63,892 bases of DNA from the NCBI GenBank assembly GCA_034687125.1, contig JAQGBZ010000358.1, positions 1 to 63,892 of the forward strand, written 5' to 3'. Under the pieces are notes generated by a model that saw only the letters and a list, made by a program, of their open reading frames with translations, was not told the DNA's origin and searched no databases. The translations under genes were made by a program, and so were the position numbers. This DNA is from Neelides folsomi (lineage: Eukaryota > Arthropoda > Collembola > Neelipleona > Neelidae). Within the stretch, counting starts at the first letter, position 1; every line of letters starts with the position of its first letter. Positions 1 to 11,210 of the stretch are shown here, in pieces.

Positions 1-332
1 ATGATGAGGTCAAAGGTCAAGTGAAAACGAGGGTTTTAAGAGAAAATAAGATTAGGTCTTTTAATCCAAGATTTTTTCTTCAAGGAATCTCAAATTTCAC
101 AAATTAGTTCAAAAGAAAACTTTTAAAACTTATTTCTATGGACAAAGTTATTTCAAATATTTAAATAATTAACAATCATAATTCGTCGTAACACTTAATT
201 TATAATAAAGATATATTGAGATTATTCAATTATTCACTTTGTCATTAAAATTGGAATTTAAGTATGTATTTATGTAATGTAAATAGACTATAGTGTGTAT
301 GTAGTATTATATTTTTGTTTATAGAAATTATA
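1..332. other. Intergenic stretch, nothing recognised
   Basis: AT-rich sequence downstream of the last exon of the caspase-like gene. No open frame, repeat or splice-bounded exon could be recognised. It may hold the 3' untranslated region of the minus-strand gene that stops at 333. Confidence 0.4.
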
Positions 333-2865
333 TTATAAAAATGCATTAATTTCATTTAGAATTTTAATTAATTTTGCCTTTCTGAAAATTTCTTGAACGT
401 CCAAATCTCCTTCATTGCTATTCAATTGGTCACACAATTGCTTAAATGAGGTTTTGGGAATTTTCTCAATGGCGATTTTTTTGATGTAATCGATGTTTAT
501 TGATTTTAAAATAATCATGTGACTCCAAGTTGGGACATAAACCCTTTTGGAAACGCTGTCAACTGGTCCGCTTGGATCCGAATTTAAGGTTGGTATTTCT
601 CCCGTTCGAGACGAAGATTTTAAATTAGACATTTGCATAACAAACATCTTTGGAACAGCAATTAATTGAGCGAATTCTTTGTTGTTAAACTCTTTTAGAA
701 ATTCTTCATGGACATCAACGTTGTCAACGTTAGTTATCTCATTTGTATCAGTATATTGAAACGAAGCTAAATGATAGATCAGATTATTAAAATCATAAAT
801 TATAAATTTATTTTATGAATCATAAAAAGTTTCAACTTCTAACGAATAAATGTTTTTGTGATAGATGATTTAGTTTACGATAAAATGGTTAAACTACATT
901 AAATGGTTTAAAAGCATTTATCACTAATTCTTTAATTCTTTACTTTTATTTCCTCGACAAATAACAGCCACAAATAGAGATGATATTGAAACATTTTTAT
1001 CAAGGCCACTTTTCCATTTTTGGATTTCATCAAAGAGTTCCTATTTGTTGTAAATTTTAGAAATTAAATTTTATTATTAATTGTGTATGACACACATATA
1101 GTAAATACTCACACCATAACAATTTTATGTCAATTATTAATAAGAATTTAGCAAATTGAAATTTAATTGTAATAATAAAAATGTAATGACTACAGATAAA
1201 TCATTAAATATTTAATTCATAAACCATTTTATTCGAAGGCGAGATTTTCTTGCATTTGTATTCAAACTTTTTTAATATAACTTCAAGGGAGTTCAAGTCA
1301 CCTTTTACGGATTCATTATCAAAAAAATCAGAATCGCCATCCTTGGAAATTCCATTTATCAAAATGGCCAATTTAACCTTTAAGGTTGGTTTAACAGGAA
1401 TTGGCTGTTAGGATAAAAAAGTGTAATTACTATCGTTATAGCAATTACAATTATTTTTGAAACTACAGAATATAATTATTACTAGGAATTATGTGTTTAT
1501 TATATTTTTAATTAATTATATTCTTTTTTACCTTTCTTTTTACTTCCTTTGCCTAAAAATTTATCCCAAAGGGGTTTTAAACAATCTGGCATATCAACTT
1601 TATTGGATTCAGATACAAGATCAAATAAAGACGATCCATTCTTTAGTGAAAATTCAGCACTTCTTTCCCCAAGATATTTAACAATGTCATAGTGCTTTTC
1701 TTTAAATGCTATGCAAATGGGCGTCCAACCGTTTACATCTTCCATGTTGATGTCGCATCCCTTTTCAACCAAAAACTTCAGTTTCTAATTGACCAAATTT
1801 TGCAGCGAAATGTAATGGTTTTAGGCCATAGTTTGCAGGGGCATTAATGTCAGCTTTAAATGCATACAAGAGTTTCACCATTTCAACATTGACATTTTCA
1901 GATGAAATTGCATAATGTAAAGCTGTCCAATTTTGCTCCTCCTGTGCACTATTAACATTCGCTCCGTTCTTTAACAACGTTTCGACCTTTTTCAAATTTC
2001 CCTCTTTTGCTGCTAAATGTAAATCACCGTTCGAATTCTCTTTAATTAAAGACTCGGATTCTTTGTTCTTTTCAATGATTTCAAGTTTTGGTTTTTGCAA
2101 ATGGGAAATTTTCACACCACTTTTACTTAAATCAGAAGTAGATGGAAGTGGAGATTTTTCAACAGGCCTCGAATCTGGTGTATCTAAAATATTTTAACAA
2201 CATTAATGAGATAATATGAGATTAAAAGACATTATGTAATAGTTTATATAATTGTTTATAATAACGATATTGATTTGTTCATATTGTCAGCAATTTATTT
2301 TGATTTTGCAATACTTGATATTTTTATACAATTATATTATTTTTATAATTTGATAAATATTAAAGATATATAAAATAATTATCTACACAAGTGCCAATAT
2401 ATTGGATATGGTATATATTAGGCCCATACCAGAACTTTGTTCATTGGGGTCTTTCAATTTAAAATGCTTTCTTATTTTATCTGTTACAAGTACGAAATGT
2501 TCCACTCCGTCTTTTTCGCATTTGTCCAATACTTTGATTAATTCTTCTAATGTTCCATTTACACGCGCATTTCTCCACTTGTTAATTGCCTTGAAGAAGC
2601 AAACGGAACGTTCACTGTCTTTATTATCTTCCCACTTCGAAAATACTCCGAGAATTTCATGAAATTTTTCTAGGATTTTTTTAGAAAATGGTTCATTTGC
2701 AAGCATTTGGGAAACTTTTGGAACCCAATCTGTTTTGTAAGAAAATTTAAGTTATGTTATTTTATGTTTTTTAAGTAATTGTAATTTAATTGTAAATGGA
2801 ATTATATTGTATAAATATAAAATATTAAATAATTCTAGTCCTCTTATACCTTTATTCGAGCCCAT
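333..2865 (-). CDS. Death domain / ankyrin / caspase-like protein lacking catalytic residues (frameshifted)
   Basis: Exons read on the minus strand: 2865-2850 (start ATG), 2729-2430, 2183-about 1520, 1404-1225, 1040-944, 766-333. Exon 2 encodes a death domain with the typical SER...WR...TLEELIKVLDKC pattern. Exon 3 encodes about four ankyrin repeats. Exons 4-6 follow a caspase fold: the first strand (LAILING), a strand ending ICRG where active caspases have SHG, then VPKMFVMQMSN where they have the QACRG cysteine motif. The catalytic His is therefore Arg and the Cys is Ser, so I infer no protease activity. A scaffold or decoy role in death or immune signalling is inference. Two problems remain: a frameshift near 1783 inside an ankyrin repeat (about two bases missing), and a phase mismatch between exons 3 and 4 that may need a missed microexon. 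It could be a decaying gene. Confidence 0.6.
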
Positions 2866-4020
2866 ATTTCATATATGTTAATAAATATAGCTAATAAATG
2901 AACAATTTAAATATTGCCAGTGGCAGTGATATTAGTTCTACTATTTAATTGGTAAAATAAATCGGAACTCTAGTTTTGCTAATGACTTTTATATTCATTA
3001 TCACTTCTACTTCCATCAACTTGAGTCTAGACACTCTAGACAAGATCTGGACACTCGCATCCAGTTCTGAATGACGAAATTCAAACTTTATAAAGAATGT
3101 TAATGGTTTAAAGTTTAATCAACACTTATTTTGATAAAAGAGATTTACATATATTTTATGTACATTTATTTACTTTCATCTAAAGTTGAGGGATATTAAT
3201 ATATTAAGGGAGGATTTGAGCTAATAGATAGTAATTGATGTCACCAAACAATTATTTATATGGATAGTAAGAAACATGTATATCACAAACCAGTTTTATA
3301 CTTATTTATTTTAGATTTATTACATATATACTAATAGATCTACATAAATAACATTGCTTTAATATGTATACTATAGTGAATGTTAAAACAATATAATTCC
3401 TTTCTTTATAAATAAATCTTTTTTACACACTCGCATGCTAATGAGAAAATCTTTCAAAGACTATAAAATTAAAATTTAGGTGTTTTTTGCCATGGAAGTA
3501 CTCCATTTTTGAAAATTTATTCCATATGAAATATTATACATAAATTTATAATAAATAATACATAATATAATAATATGTAAATAATATTTATTTATTCATT
3601 AATCATATTTTATCTTTTGAACTCAAGTCAAGTTTAGACTAAATATAAATCCGCCCATTAGATGAATAAACATGAATCAGAGCTATAAGTTGAATAATTT
3701 AACAAGTCATATAATGGATATAGATATATGTGTACCATACATACAATATTTGTACATATAGATAAATAATACTTATATATGTTAATGTTAAACAAATTAT
3801 ATCCTTATCTTAAAATATCTATAAATTATTGAAGTATGTAATTGAAATATTTATATATCTGGAAAACGCAATTCAAGTGAGACAAAGGTTCTTATGGCAC
3901 TGCACAAAAACATATAGTTTGTTTTAGAATTAAAAATAGTTTTATAGAGATTTTCATATAAATGTGTGTTTGACTTGATTTTAGTTTTCCATATTTTATT
4001 AATGATGTTCATATTAATAT
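2866..4020. other. Intergenic region, nothing recognised
   Basis: AT-rich spacer between the start of the caspase-like gene and the end of the lectin gene. It presumably holds the promoter of the first and the 3' untranslated region of the second. I see no coding exon or structured repeat. Confidence 0.4.
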
Positions 4021-5511
4021 TCATCCTGTTCTCTTCCAAATTTTCATTGCAGTGTTGTCCGGTCGCGTTTCTGAATTGCTGACTAAAAATCTCGTGTATG
4101 TTGGAGCCAATGAAGCCATTGAACCCGTTCTTATATAAGCGCTCCATTGTCCAGGGATAATATTAACTAGGTTACTATCTGATTCACCCGTTGTTCTAAA
4201 AACTCTCGTGAGTCTTGGAGAACTTTGCTCTTGCAAATGCCCAAATGGGAATGAATTTCCTCCAACAACTCGGAAAAACAATCCTGAATAATTTGCACTG
4301 ATTTCTGTCCATTGGACCATAGGCCACGTGGTAGAAGGCTCAGGTTGATCTTTCAACTGTACGTAGATAAATCCCATTGGAACTGTAGGAAAATAAACAT
4401 TTAATATTAATCAAAGACTAAACAAATTAATTTAAAATTAGGGGCATTTTAAAAATTAATTGACCCGGATTAGATTCAATGTGTAATATTTTTTTCTCAA
4501 GCTGTTCAACCATATTAAGAACATCATTTTTCTCTAATTTTGATTCCAATTTTTCCATCTTATGGTTAGAAGTTTCTCTCAATTTTAATAATGCCAATTC
4601 TGCTTCATAGACGGTCCAAACTTGTAATTTTTCACACAGAACATAATTTCCACTATTGCATGAAGTGTCGATCCATTGGCCGTTGTGAAATTTTGAGTGC
4701 TTTGAGACCATTTCCACGCATTCATTTTCTTCTTGTTCACTTGGATGTTCCAATGGCCAATTGGTGAATGTGAGTTGTGAACCATCGGCCCAAATGAATT
4801 CATTCCCTTTTTTATTCAACCCGATCCAGACGCTTGTTGTTATGGCAGAATTATTGAATAGATAATTCACAATGAAATTTTGTTCATCTTTTGATTTGAT
4901 TGTTGCTGTAGTTGCGGAATAAATTCCTGTTGATTCTTCACGGCAAACATTTTCAGCTTCTGAAGCTTTTACGAATGATTTTACTAATTTGAAACATTTC
5001 GCATCTTTGTATTGAATCCAATTCATTCCTGGGCATCTTTCAATTTCAACTAAATATAATTAATTAAATAATGATAATCATAATAAATTTAAAATTTAAA
5101 TTTATCTTATGTAAATATGAAAAGATTTCTATCAGGTAGGCGTATTTGTGTGTGTTACCATTGGAATGATTTCCATTTGCAAAAAATCCAATCAGAATTA
5201 CAAAAATTGCAATAATGAGCAAAATGCAAAAAACTCCAAAAAGCACAATTAGCTTTTTAAATATATTTATGTTGGTTTGAATTGAATTGAGTTTAATCAT
5301 CAAATTTGTTTCCTGTAATTATGTAATCTTATAATTAAAAATGACCAATAAATATTTCCAAAAAGATTATTTATTATATAATTGGATTTTTTTGTTTTAA
5401 TACCTTGATATCTAATATGAGGTTGCTATCCAAATTGTTGAAAAAAACCTGGGACTTTTCGTATTCTTCAATTTTTTCATCCTCATAAACACTATTGTTA
5501 AATGAACTCAT
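4021..5511 (-). CDS. Type II membrane C-type lectin with C-terminal phage-tail-like domain
   Basis: Four exons: 5511-5404, 5312-5159, 5049-4465, 4382-4021; all phases agree. Exon 1 is an acidic cytoplasmic tail. Exon 2 carries one hydrophobic segment (LIVLFGVFCILLIIAIFVIL), giving a type II membrane protein. Exon 3 is a C-type lectin domain (RCPGMNW start, WIGL, ECVEM, GQWID, YVLCEK) followed by a short coiled coil. The calcium/sugar motif is not EPN or QPD (the loop reads EHPS) and WND is replaced by WID, so carbohydrate specificity is uncertain. Exon 4 is a separate domain with WP..W.EIS..Y.GLFFRVVGGNS and a terminal ETRP.NTAM.IWKR, resembling phage tail-fibre/collar-type domains also seen in some animal proteins. 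A paralogue lies at 28.4 kb and a dead copy at 25.3 kb. Role in microbe recognition is inferred. Confidence 0.75.
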
Positions 5512-6882
5512 TGTTTCTAATTAACTCAATTAAACTTTTTATCGTTTTCTTTCAAATATTATGAAATATTTCATTGAATTTCTTACAAATAAAATAATAT
5601 GTTTACAATTTTTTCTCTAATCGACTTTAAATATGATTAAATAAATAAATAATCGAAATACTTACTTTATTTACATGAGTATGTATATGTATCAGTATAG
5701 ATACATATGTACTATATCTACAGATATATTATTTTATATTTTTATAATAAATATTAATATTTTTCTACACTGTTAAACTTGCATTTTAATTTAATGAATT
5801 AAGCTTTAATTAATGCCCTTATTAGTATTAGTTTTATTTAATTATGAGTCACTGTCATGAGAAGATAGAACTCACTATCTTATCCATGGCGTTTCGCATC
5901 ATCGGCACATTAACACTTATGATTTCCATAAACTTACTTTTAGTCTTCAAGGCAAGCAAGTCGATTTACAATGTAAGTAATATTATTTGAAATACAAGGT
6001 TATATGAATGTTATGAACGATTCATTATTTAATATTTAATATGCTATGCATCGATATGTTATCAATATTTTTACTTAAACATCCGTTCTATAAGACATGA
6101 AGGGTATACAGATTATACTTTTGTATGTATGATAGTATAAATAGTATAGGTATAGCTTAATATTTCATTTTGAATTTGTCTGGAAATGCTTGTAGTACAC
6201 AAGTACTTGTAATAAATATATGCATTTATTTAGGCTGTACGCATACGTCCTGTATATTATGTATTGTATTACATATGTGAATGTGCTTCTCACATTACTA
6301 GGAAGACTCGAAGCAAAGAAGTCGATTTGTAAACAAATACGGCATATGTAAATAACATTATTAAGAGCAAAGCTAAAATTTTGTTGTACTTGTAATTTAA
6401 TAAATATTTAGCATAATGGAATAATGGCATATGGAAGTTATATTTTTACAAAAATATTGCATAACTTGGTATTTGGCGGTATACTTGCTAATAAATGACT
6501 CGGTCAAATTAATAAAATCTTAGAGAAAGAAAAAAAACTTAATTTTGCTTAGAATTTAAAAGATTCATTAAATCATTTAAACATGTAGGAATTATTATGT
6601 AAATAATGATAATACTATAGTAGGTATGTATGTATCTTTAGTATGTAGCTTATGCTTAATACATGTAAAGATTGATGAATTGAGTACGATTGATTTATGA
6701 ATTAAGTATTATAAAAAGGATGCAATCATAAAACATTCATTTATAACAATCATTAATCTTCATTGAGCTTTATTGAAAGAATTAAAAATATTCCATATAA
6801 AAGAACATGAGAGAAAATCTTCTAAACATTTAAATCTTTTTTTCAATATTGATACTAGTGGGGAAATTTCATACTTGCAAAA
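5512..6882. other. Intergenic region with one orphan signal-peptide-like exon
   Basis: Mostly AT-rich sequence between divergent genes. At 5887-5973 an ATG opens a short frame (MAFRIIGTLTLMISINLLLV...) that looks like a signal peptide and ends at a perfect GTAAGT donor. No downstream exon could be joined to it. It may be the first exon of a lost gene or a chance frame. Confidence 0.3.
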
Positions 6883-8113
6883 ATGAGAGTTTTCCTTGTA
6901 ATTGCTTTAATTTGTTACATTGGTAAAGTTTCTTCTGATGGTGAGACTGAGGTCGAATTTGATAATGGAATAATGGAAGAACTTGAAATTACAACGGAAA
7001 TCGTGGGAGAAGGAAAGAAACCAATTACGTATAAAGACAATGCCGAGCAAATGGAAAAATTAAGAAAAAAACTTTTTTCCAACTACGATAAATTAACAAT
7101 ACCAAACAATCTCACTGTCAAATTCGGAATTGGTGTCGTAAATGTTGACATTGTAAGTTTAGCATTAATTTAATTATCAAGTTCAACAGTTCTAATATAT
7201 TAATTAAATATGATATAAATAATTTTTTCTTCTTTTATAGGACCCTGTTAAACACACAGTTGAAGCTCATCTTTGGTATAGATACGTAAGAAAAATAAAA
7301 TTATCAATTTACAATTTATTGGGTTTATTAGCTAACGATAAGTTTTCTTTTCATTGAATAATTGACATTATTTAAAATATAATTTTAAAGATATGGAAAG
7401 ATTCGCGACTTGCTTATGACACTGAGGAATCTGAAGTTAGTCTTTTGCACAGCCAAATTAGCCAAGTATGGAAACCCGACATTACGCTTTACAACAGGTA
7501 AAATAAATATATTCAACTAATACCGATAATACTAATATTTGTAATACTAATATGGATACTAACCACTAAATAACTTAAAATAACATTTTTAATTAAATTT
7601 CTCGTTAGCCGAATGACAGATAAAACCACGGAAGAAAATTGCAGAGAAACTGAAATTCTTATTTACCCTAATGGGAACGTCCTTTGGGTTCCTCCATGCC
7701 AAGTGTCTGCAATGTGCGATTTAAAATTCACAAGAGGAAATGAATTGGCGCCAGTTCAATCGTGCTTTTTGAAATTTGGATCATGGACTTATGATGGAAA
7801 TGTTATGAATGTTGAATTTTATAACAAGGTAATCTTTTAAATGTTTAAATGCAATTTATAGTTTTATAATAAAATAACTTTTAAATTTAATAGTATATAA
7901 TTTTTACAAATATATAAATTTCCTTAAATGTTTAAATGATTTCTATTACAGAAAAATTATTTTGATACTTCTGACATGTGGAACATTTCCGATTGGCGTA
8001 TTGTAAGCAATGCGGCTGAGAAAAATATCAAATATTATTCATGCTGCACAGAACCATACATCACGTTAAACTACAACTTTACACTCACAAAAGAACCAAA
8101 TACTTGCAATTAA
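6883..8113 (+). CDS. Soluble acetylcholine-binding-protein-like (Cys-loop ligand-binding domain only)
   Basis: Five exons in consistent phase: 6883-7152, 7241-7285, 7391-7497, 7609-7828, 7952-8113 (268 aa). It opens with a signal peptide (MRVFLVIALICYIG). The mature part follows the extracellular domain of nicotinic receptors: WYRYIWKDSRL, WKPDITLYN, the Cys loop ending SCFLKFGSWTYDG, and the vicinal cysteine pair YYSCCTEPY that marks alpha-type agonist loops. The frame stops right after the last strand (ITLNYNFTL...), so none of the four membrane helices is present. The Cys loop holds 15 residues between cysteines instead of the usual 13. By family knowledge such proteins are secreted pentamers that bind acetylcholine-like ligands. 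That activity is inferred here. A truncated receptor subunit is the alternative. Confidence 0.8.
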
Positions 8114-9066
8114 TTAAACCACAGTATAAACAAAGAAATTGATAATTTGGAATTTAAATATTCGACGAATTATATAAAATATACATTAAAACCGTACATG
8201 CATAGACAAAATAATAATCATGTTTAGAATAAAAAATTAATGGTTGAATTAAAACATTTAATATTTAAATATTTAATGCATTTATTCAAGTAAGTTTCAA
8301 AAGTTTTTCCAATTATGCATAAATTACAAATCTTTGTATATGTATTAGACAGTGAGGGCCATAAGTATCTTTCTTTTTTTAATGGGCAACCATTTTAATG
8401 TGATTAAATATAAAAATCTTTAAACATCGGCGATTTGTGTTAAATATATCCATCTACAATGAAGCAAATTAAAAACTGATTTGGTCAAAGCATAAATAAA
8501 CGATAGCTACTTTTCTTTGAGAAAGCTCAAACTTTGGAACTTGATGGATAGGACGGGGCCCGACGAGGCGGTTTTCCATGTCCTCCACGCTCTCAAGATC
8601 TCACTCTCTTGGACTTCTTTTTATGGGGTTTTTGTCAAAACCAAGGTTTACGCCAAGATTCCATCAACACTTGATGAAATCAGGCTGGAATAGTCGAAGC
8701 GTTTGCAGAAGTTCAGGTTGCTATGTGCAAACGTGGATGTGAAGCTGTCGTTTGTTTGCGTTTGCAACGCTGCCTCGAAGCTGATGAAGCTCAAGTGACA
8801 AAATAATGTTACTGAATATATTATATAATATATAAGCATTACCATTGCCAAATGTTAGAAAAATTGATTAAAGATTAAAAGAGATACGAGCTGATTAAAA
8901 AAAAGAAAGATACTTATGGCCCTCCCTGTATAAAACCATCTTGATATTAAATATTAAATGTCATATTAAATGCTTAATGTAAAAATTCTATAATTTATTA
9001 ATGATTTCAATTTTATTAATATAACAAATATGGAATACTTGGTTGGTAAATAAAAGATATTACTGA
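8114..9066. other. Spacer occupied largely by a mariner relic
   Basis: Between the AChBP-like gene and the ionotropic receptor. The middle (about 8349-8929) is a degenerate mariner element listed separately. The flanks are plain AT-rich sequence. Confidence 0.5.
8349..8929 (+). mobile_element. Degenerate mariner-type transposon with terminal inverted repeats
   Basis: About 580 bases bounded by inverted copies of GAGGGCCATAAGTATCTTTC (left about 8353, right about 8905-8926) and flanked by TA. Inside, near 8575-8690, the sequence encodes the mariner signature SQDLTLLDFFLWGF, then continues as KTKVYAKIPSTLDEIR in another frame. The transposase is internally deleted and frameshifted, so this is a non-functional relic. 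Confidence 0.75.
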
Positions 9067-11210
9067 TTAGAAAAACGAATCGATCACTGGACGACCCGAC
9101 ACATCAGCATTATTTAGTTGAAATTTCATTATCTTTTGTTTACAATGTTTAAAAAACACCTTTATAGTTTCTGAATTAATTTTCATTGAATATCTTTTTT
9201 TTGATATTTCATATATGAAACTAATTGCTGCTAATGCGGATCCAAAAGGCAAAAACATAAACACAACTCTAAAAGCAAAGAGTTTTAAAGGTTTTTCCGA
9301 AACGTCGTTTCTCCTATCCAATTCAACCAATTTCTTATAAAGTTTTCCTTTATCTTTTAAAATTTTCTTCCTCCCATTAATTTTAAACTTCGTATTTGCA
9401 TCTTTTTCCCATTTTACAAAAATCCCGCTTTCAATTACAGTTCCCAAAATCCCTTCGAAACTATCCGCATATTGAGAATCTTTTGGGAATAAAATTGACA
9501 TTGCGATTGAAATTACGTAATCAACTGAAAGAACCAAAGGATCCATTAAGGAATTTAATGTCATTGTTTGGGCCATTTCTTGTTCTAAAAAAGGCGACCA
9601 ACCAACGCAAACCGTTGAATCTTTAAAAAACGCAAATTTTACACATTTGGATAAATCGTATACGAATTTAAGCCGGGGATAAACTTCTTGCGCTCCTCTG
9701 GTTTTACTTGATTTTAATACTTCCGTATCGATTCCGCCAGACTTATGAAAATAAATTGTGTAATCGTTGTGGTCGGCAAGGTCTTGAAATGTTCGCGGGA
9801 TTTCGTCAGGACGCGGGAAAGATAAATCTCTTCTCAATGTGCTTTTGTAACCAGTGGAAACGATCATAAATTCAATAAGGACAAGACAAGACATGAGTCT
9901 AATAAGAATTAATTTTATTAAACCAAATAAATTTAATTATCATAATATTACTTAAATTTATTAAATTAATGTAAATTAAAAGTCTGTTTATTTTAAAAAT
10001 TAAAAAATTAATTAAGTAATTTTTATTTTTATAATTACCTTAATCCTTTTCTAATTTCAGTTAAGCCTTGTTCAAAAACTAAGGAAAATGGCATAATAAA
10101 ACCTGCTGAAATAACTCTATCGTTGATTTTCTTTTCTCTTATTAATTCAATCATGAATTGAACTCCGCAGATTATAAAGAAAGAAATCAAAGTCCAAAAC
10201 CAAACTTTTTTTTGCAAAGGTAATAAAAACGCATACCATCTTAATTGAATTTTAGGATGGCTTGTGACAAACATAATTCTTGCAGTCGAAGTTGTAAATC
10301 CATCAGCGGGAAATTCAGAATTCCCATACCAATAAACATTTTGCCCTAATGTAAAAATCGCCTCGTGTTCCAATTCCGGATAAACAATGTAAGAAAACAT
10401 TCCCGTCCAAGTTCCATTTTCCAATAAAGTTCCATAATCCCAATCAGTGTATGTTGAATGGTAAGTAAAATTAAAACGAAGACTTGCTTGCTTATAAATT
10501 TGAACATTTGATCCTTGCAATTCTTTTTCTCCTTCGATTTTATAAATCCATGGCGGATGTTCGCAACCGGCAAATTTAAATTTTCTTCCTCTCAAGTTTC
10601 CGCCATATTTTTGATTTCCTCGTTTCCATTCTTGGATTTTATAAATTTTGTTTAATTTCCCATCGTTGTATTGGAAAGGATCGGCGAGAAAATTGGAAAA
10701 ATTTATTAATTTATTTTCTTCTTGTTTTATAATTAAAAATATTTTTTCGCGATATTGAGTGATAAAATGAACAGTTAAAAAATAATTCATAACATTTTCA
10801 TAACCAATAAATAAGATGGAATCTTTACGTCGATTAACTGTTGATTTAATTGTACTTAAAATTGTTTCTGGATTTTGAATGTCACAAGGAAGCCAAATAA
10901 TTGTAATTAATCCTAATAACCCATGAGTTTTAATCCGAAAAGCCTTTGTGAATTCTTCTCTTTGGATTATAACAACGTCTTTAATTTTGAAATTCAATGA
11001 GAATGAATTGGATGAAAAATCAAGAATTCTCAATGTAAATGGCATTGATCGAATTTCTTCGAAATAGTCAATTACAGATTGGATAGACTTTTTTAAGGGC
11101 GATGTCAATTGGTTGGAATTTTCAAATGAAATTTTAGCCCAGTTTTCAGGTATTGAAATAATAATTAGGAAAATAACGAATGATTTGATTTTTTCAAAAT
11201 TATTGCTCAT
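9067..11210 (-). CDS. Divergent ionotropic receptor (IR family chemoreceptor)
   Basis: Two long exons, 11210-10039 and 9898-9067, joined in phase 2 (about 668 aa). The N-terminus is a signal peptide (FVIFLIIISIPENWA). The first ligand-binding lobe is recognisable at FKFAGCEHPPWIYKIEGEKE, followed by YGTLLENGTWTGMFSYIVYPE, the characteristic S1 lobe of IRs. Membrane segments follow (VWFWTLISFFIICGVQF; LMSCLVLIEFMIV) with the S2 lobe beginning YKSTLRRDLSFP..EIPRTFQDLA. A last helix lies near the C-terminus. The conserved glutamate-binding arginine is not apparent, as in most divergent IRs. By family knowledge it would form a ligand-gated cation channel in chemosensory neurons, with a co-receptor. 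No neighbouring IR copy is visible. Confidence 0.85.

Noticed and set aside
3851..4147. 98-codon minus-strand frame overlapping the lectin tail exon
   Set aside because: It overlaps the well-supported tail-like exon (4021-4382) in another frame, extends into AT-rich downstream sequence and has no family resemblance.
9396..9626. 76-codon plus-strand frame
   Set aside because: Antisense shadow of the second ionotropic-receptor exon.
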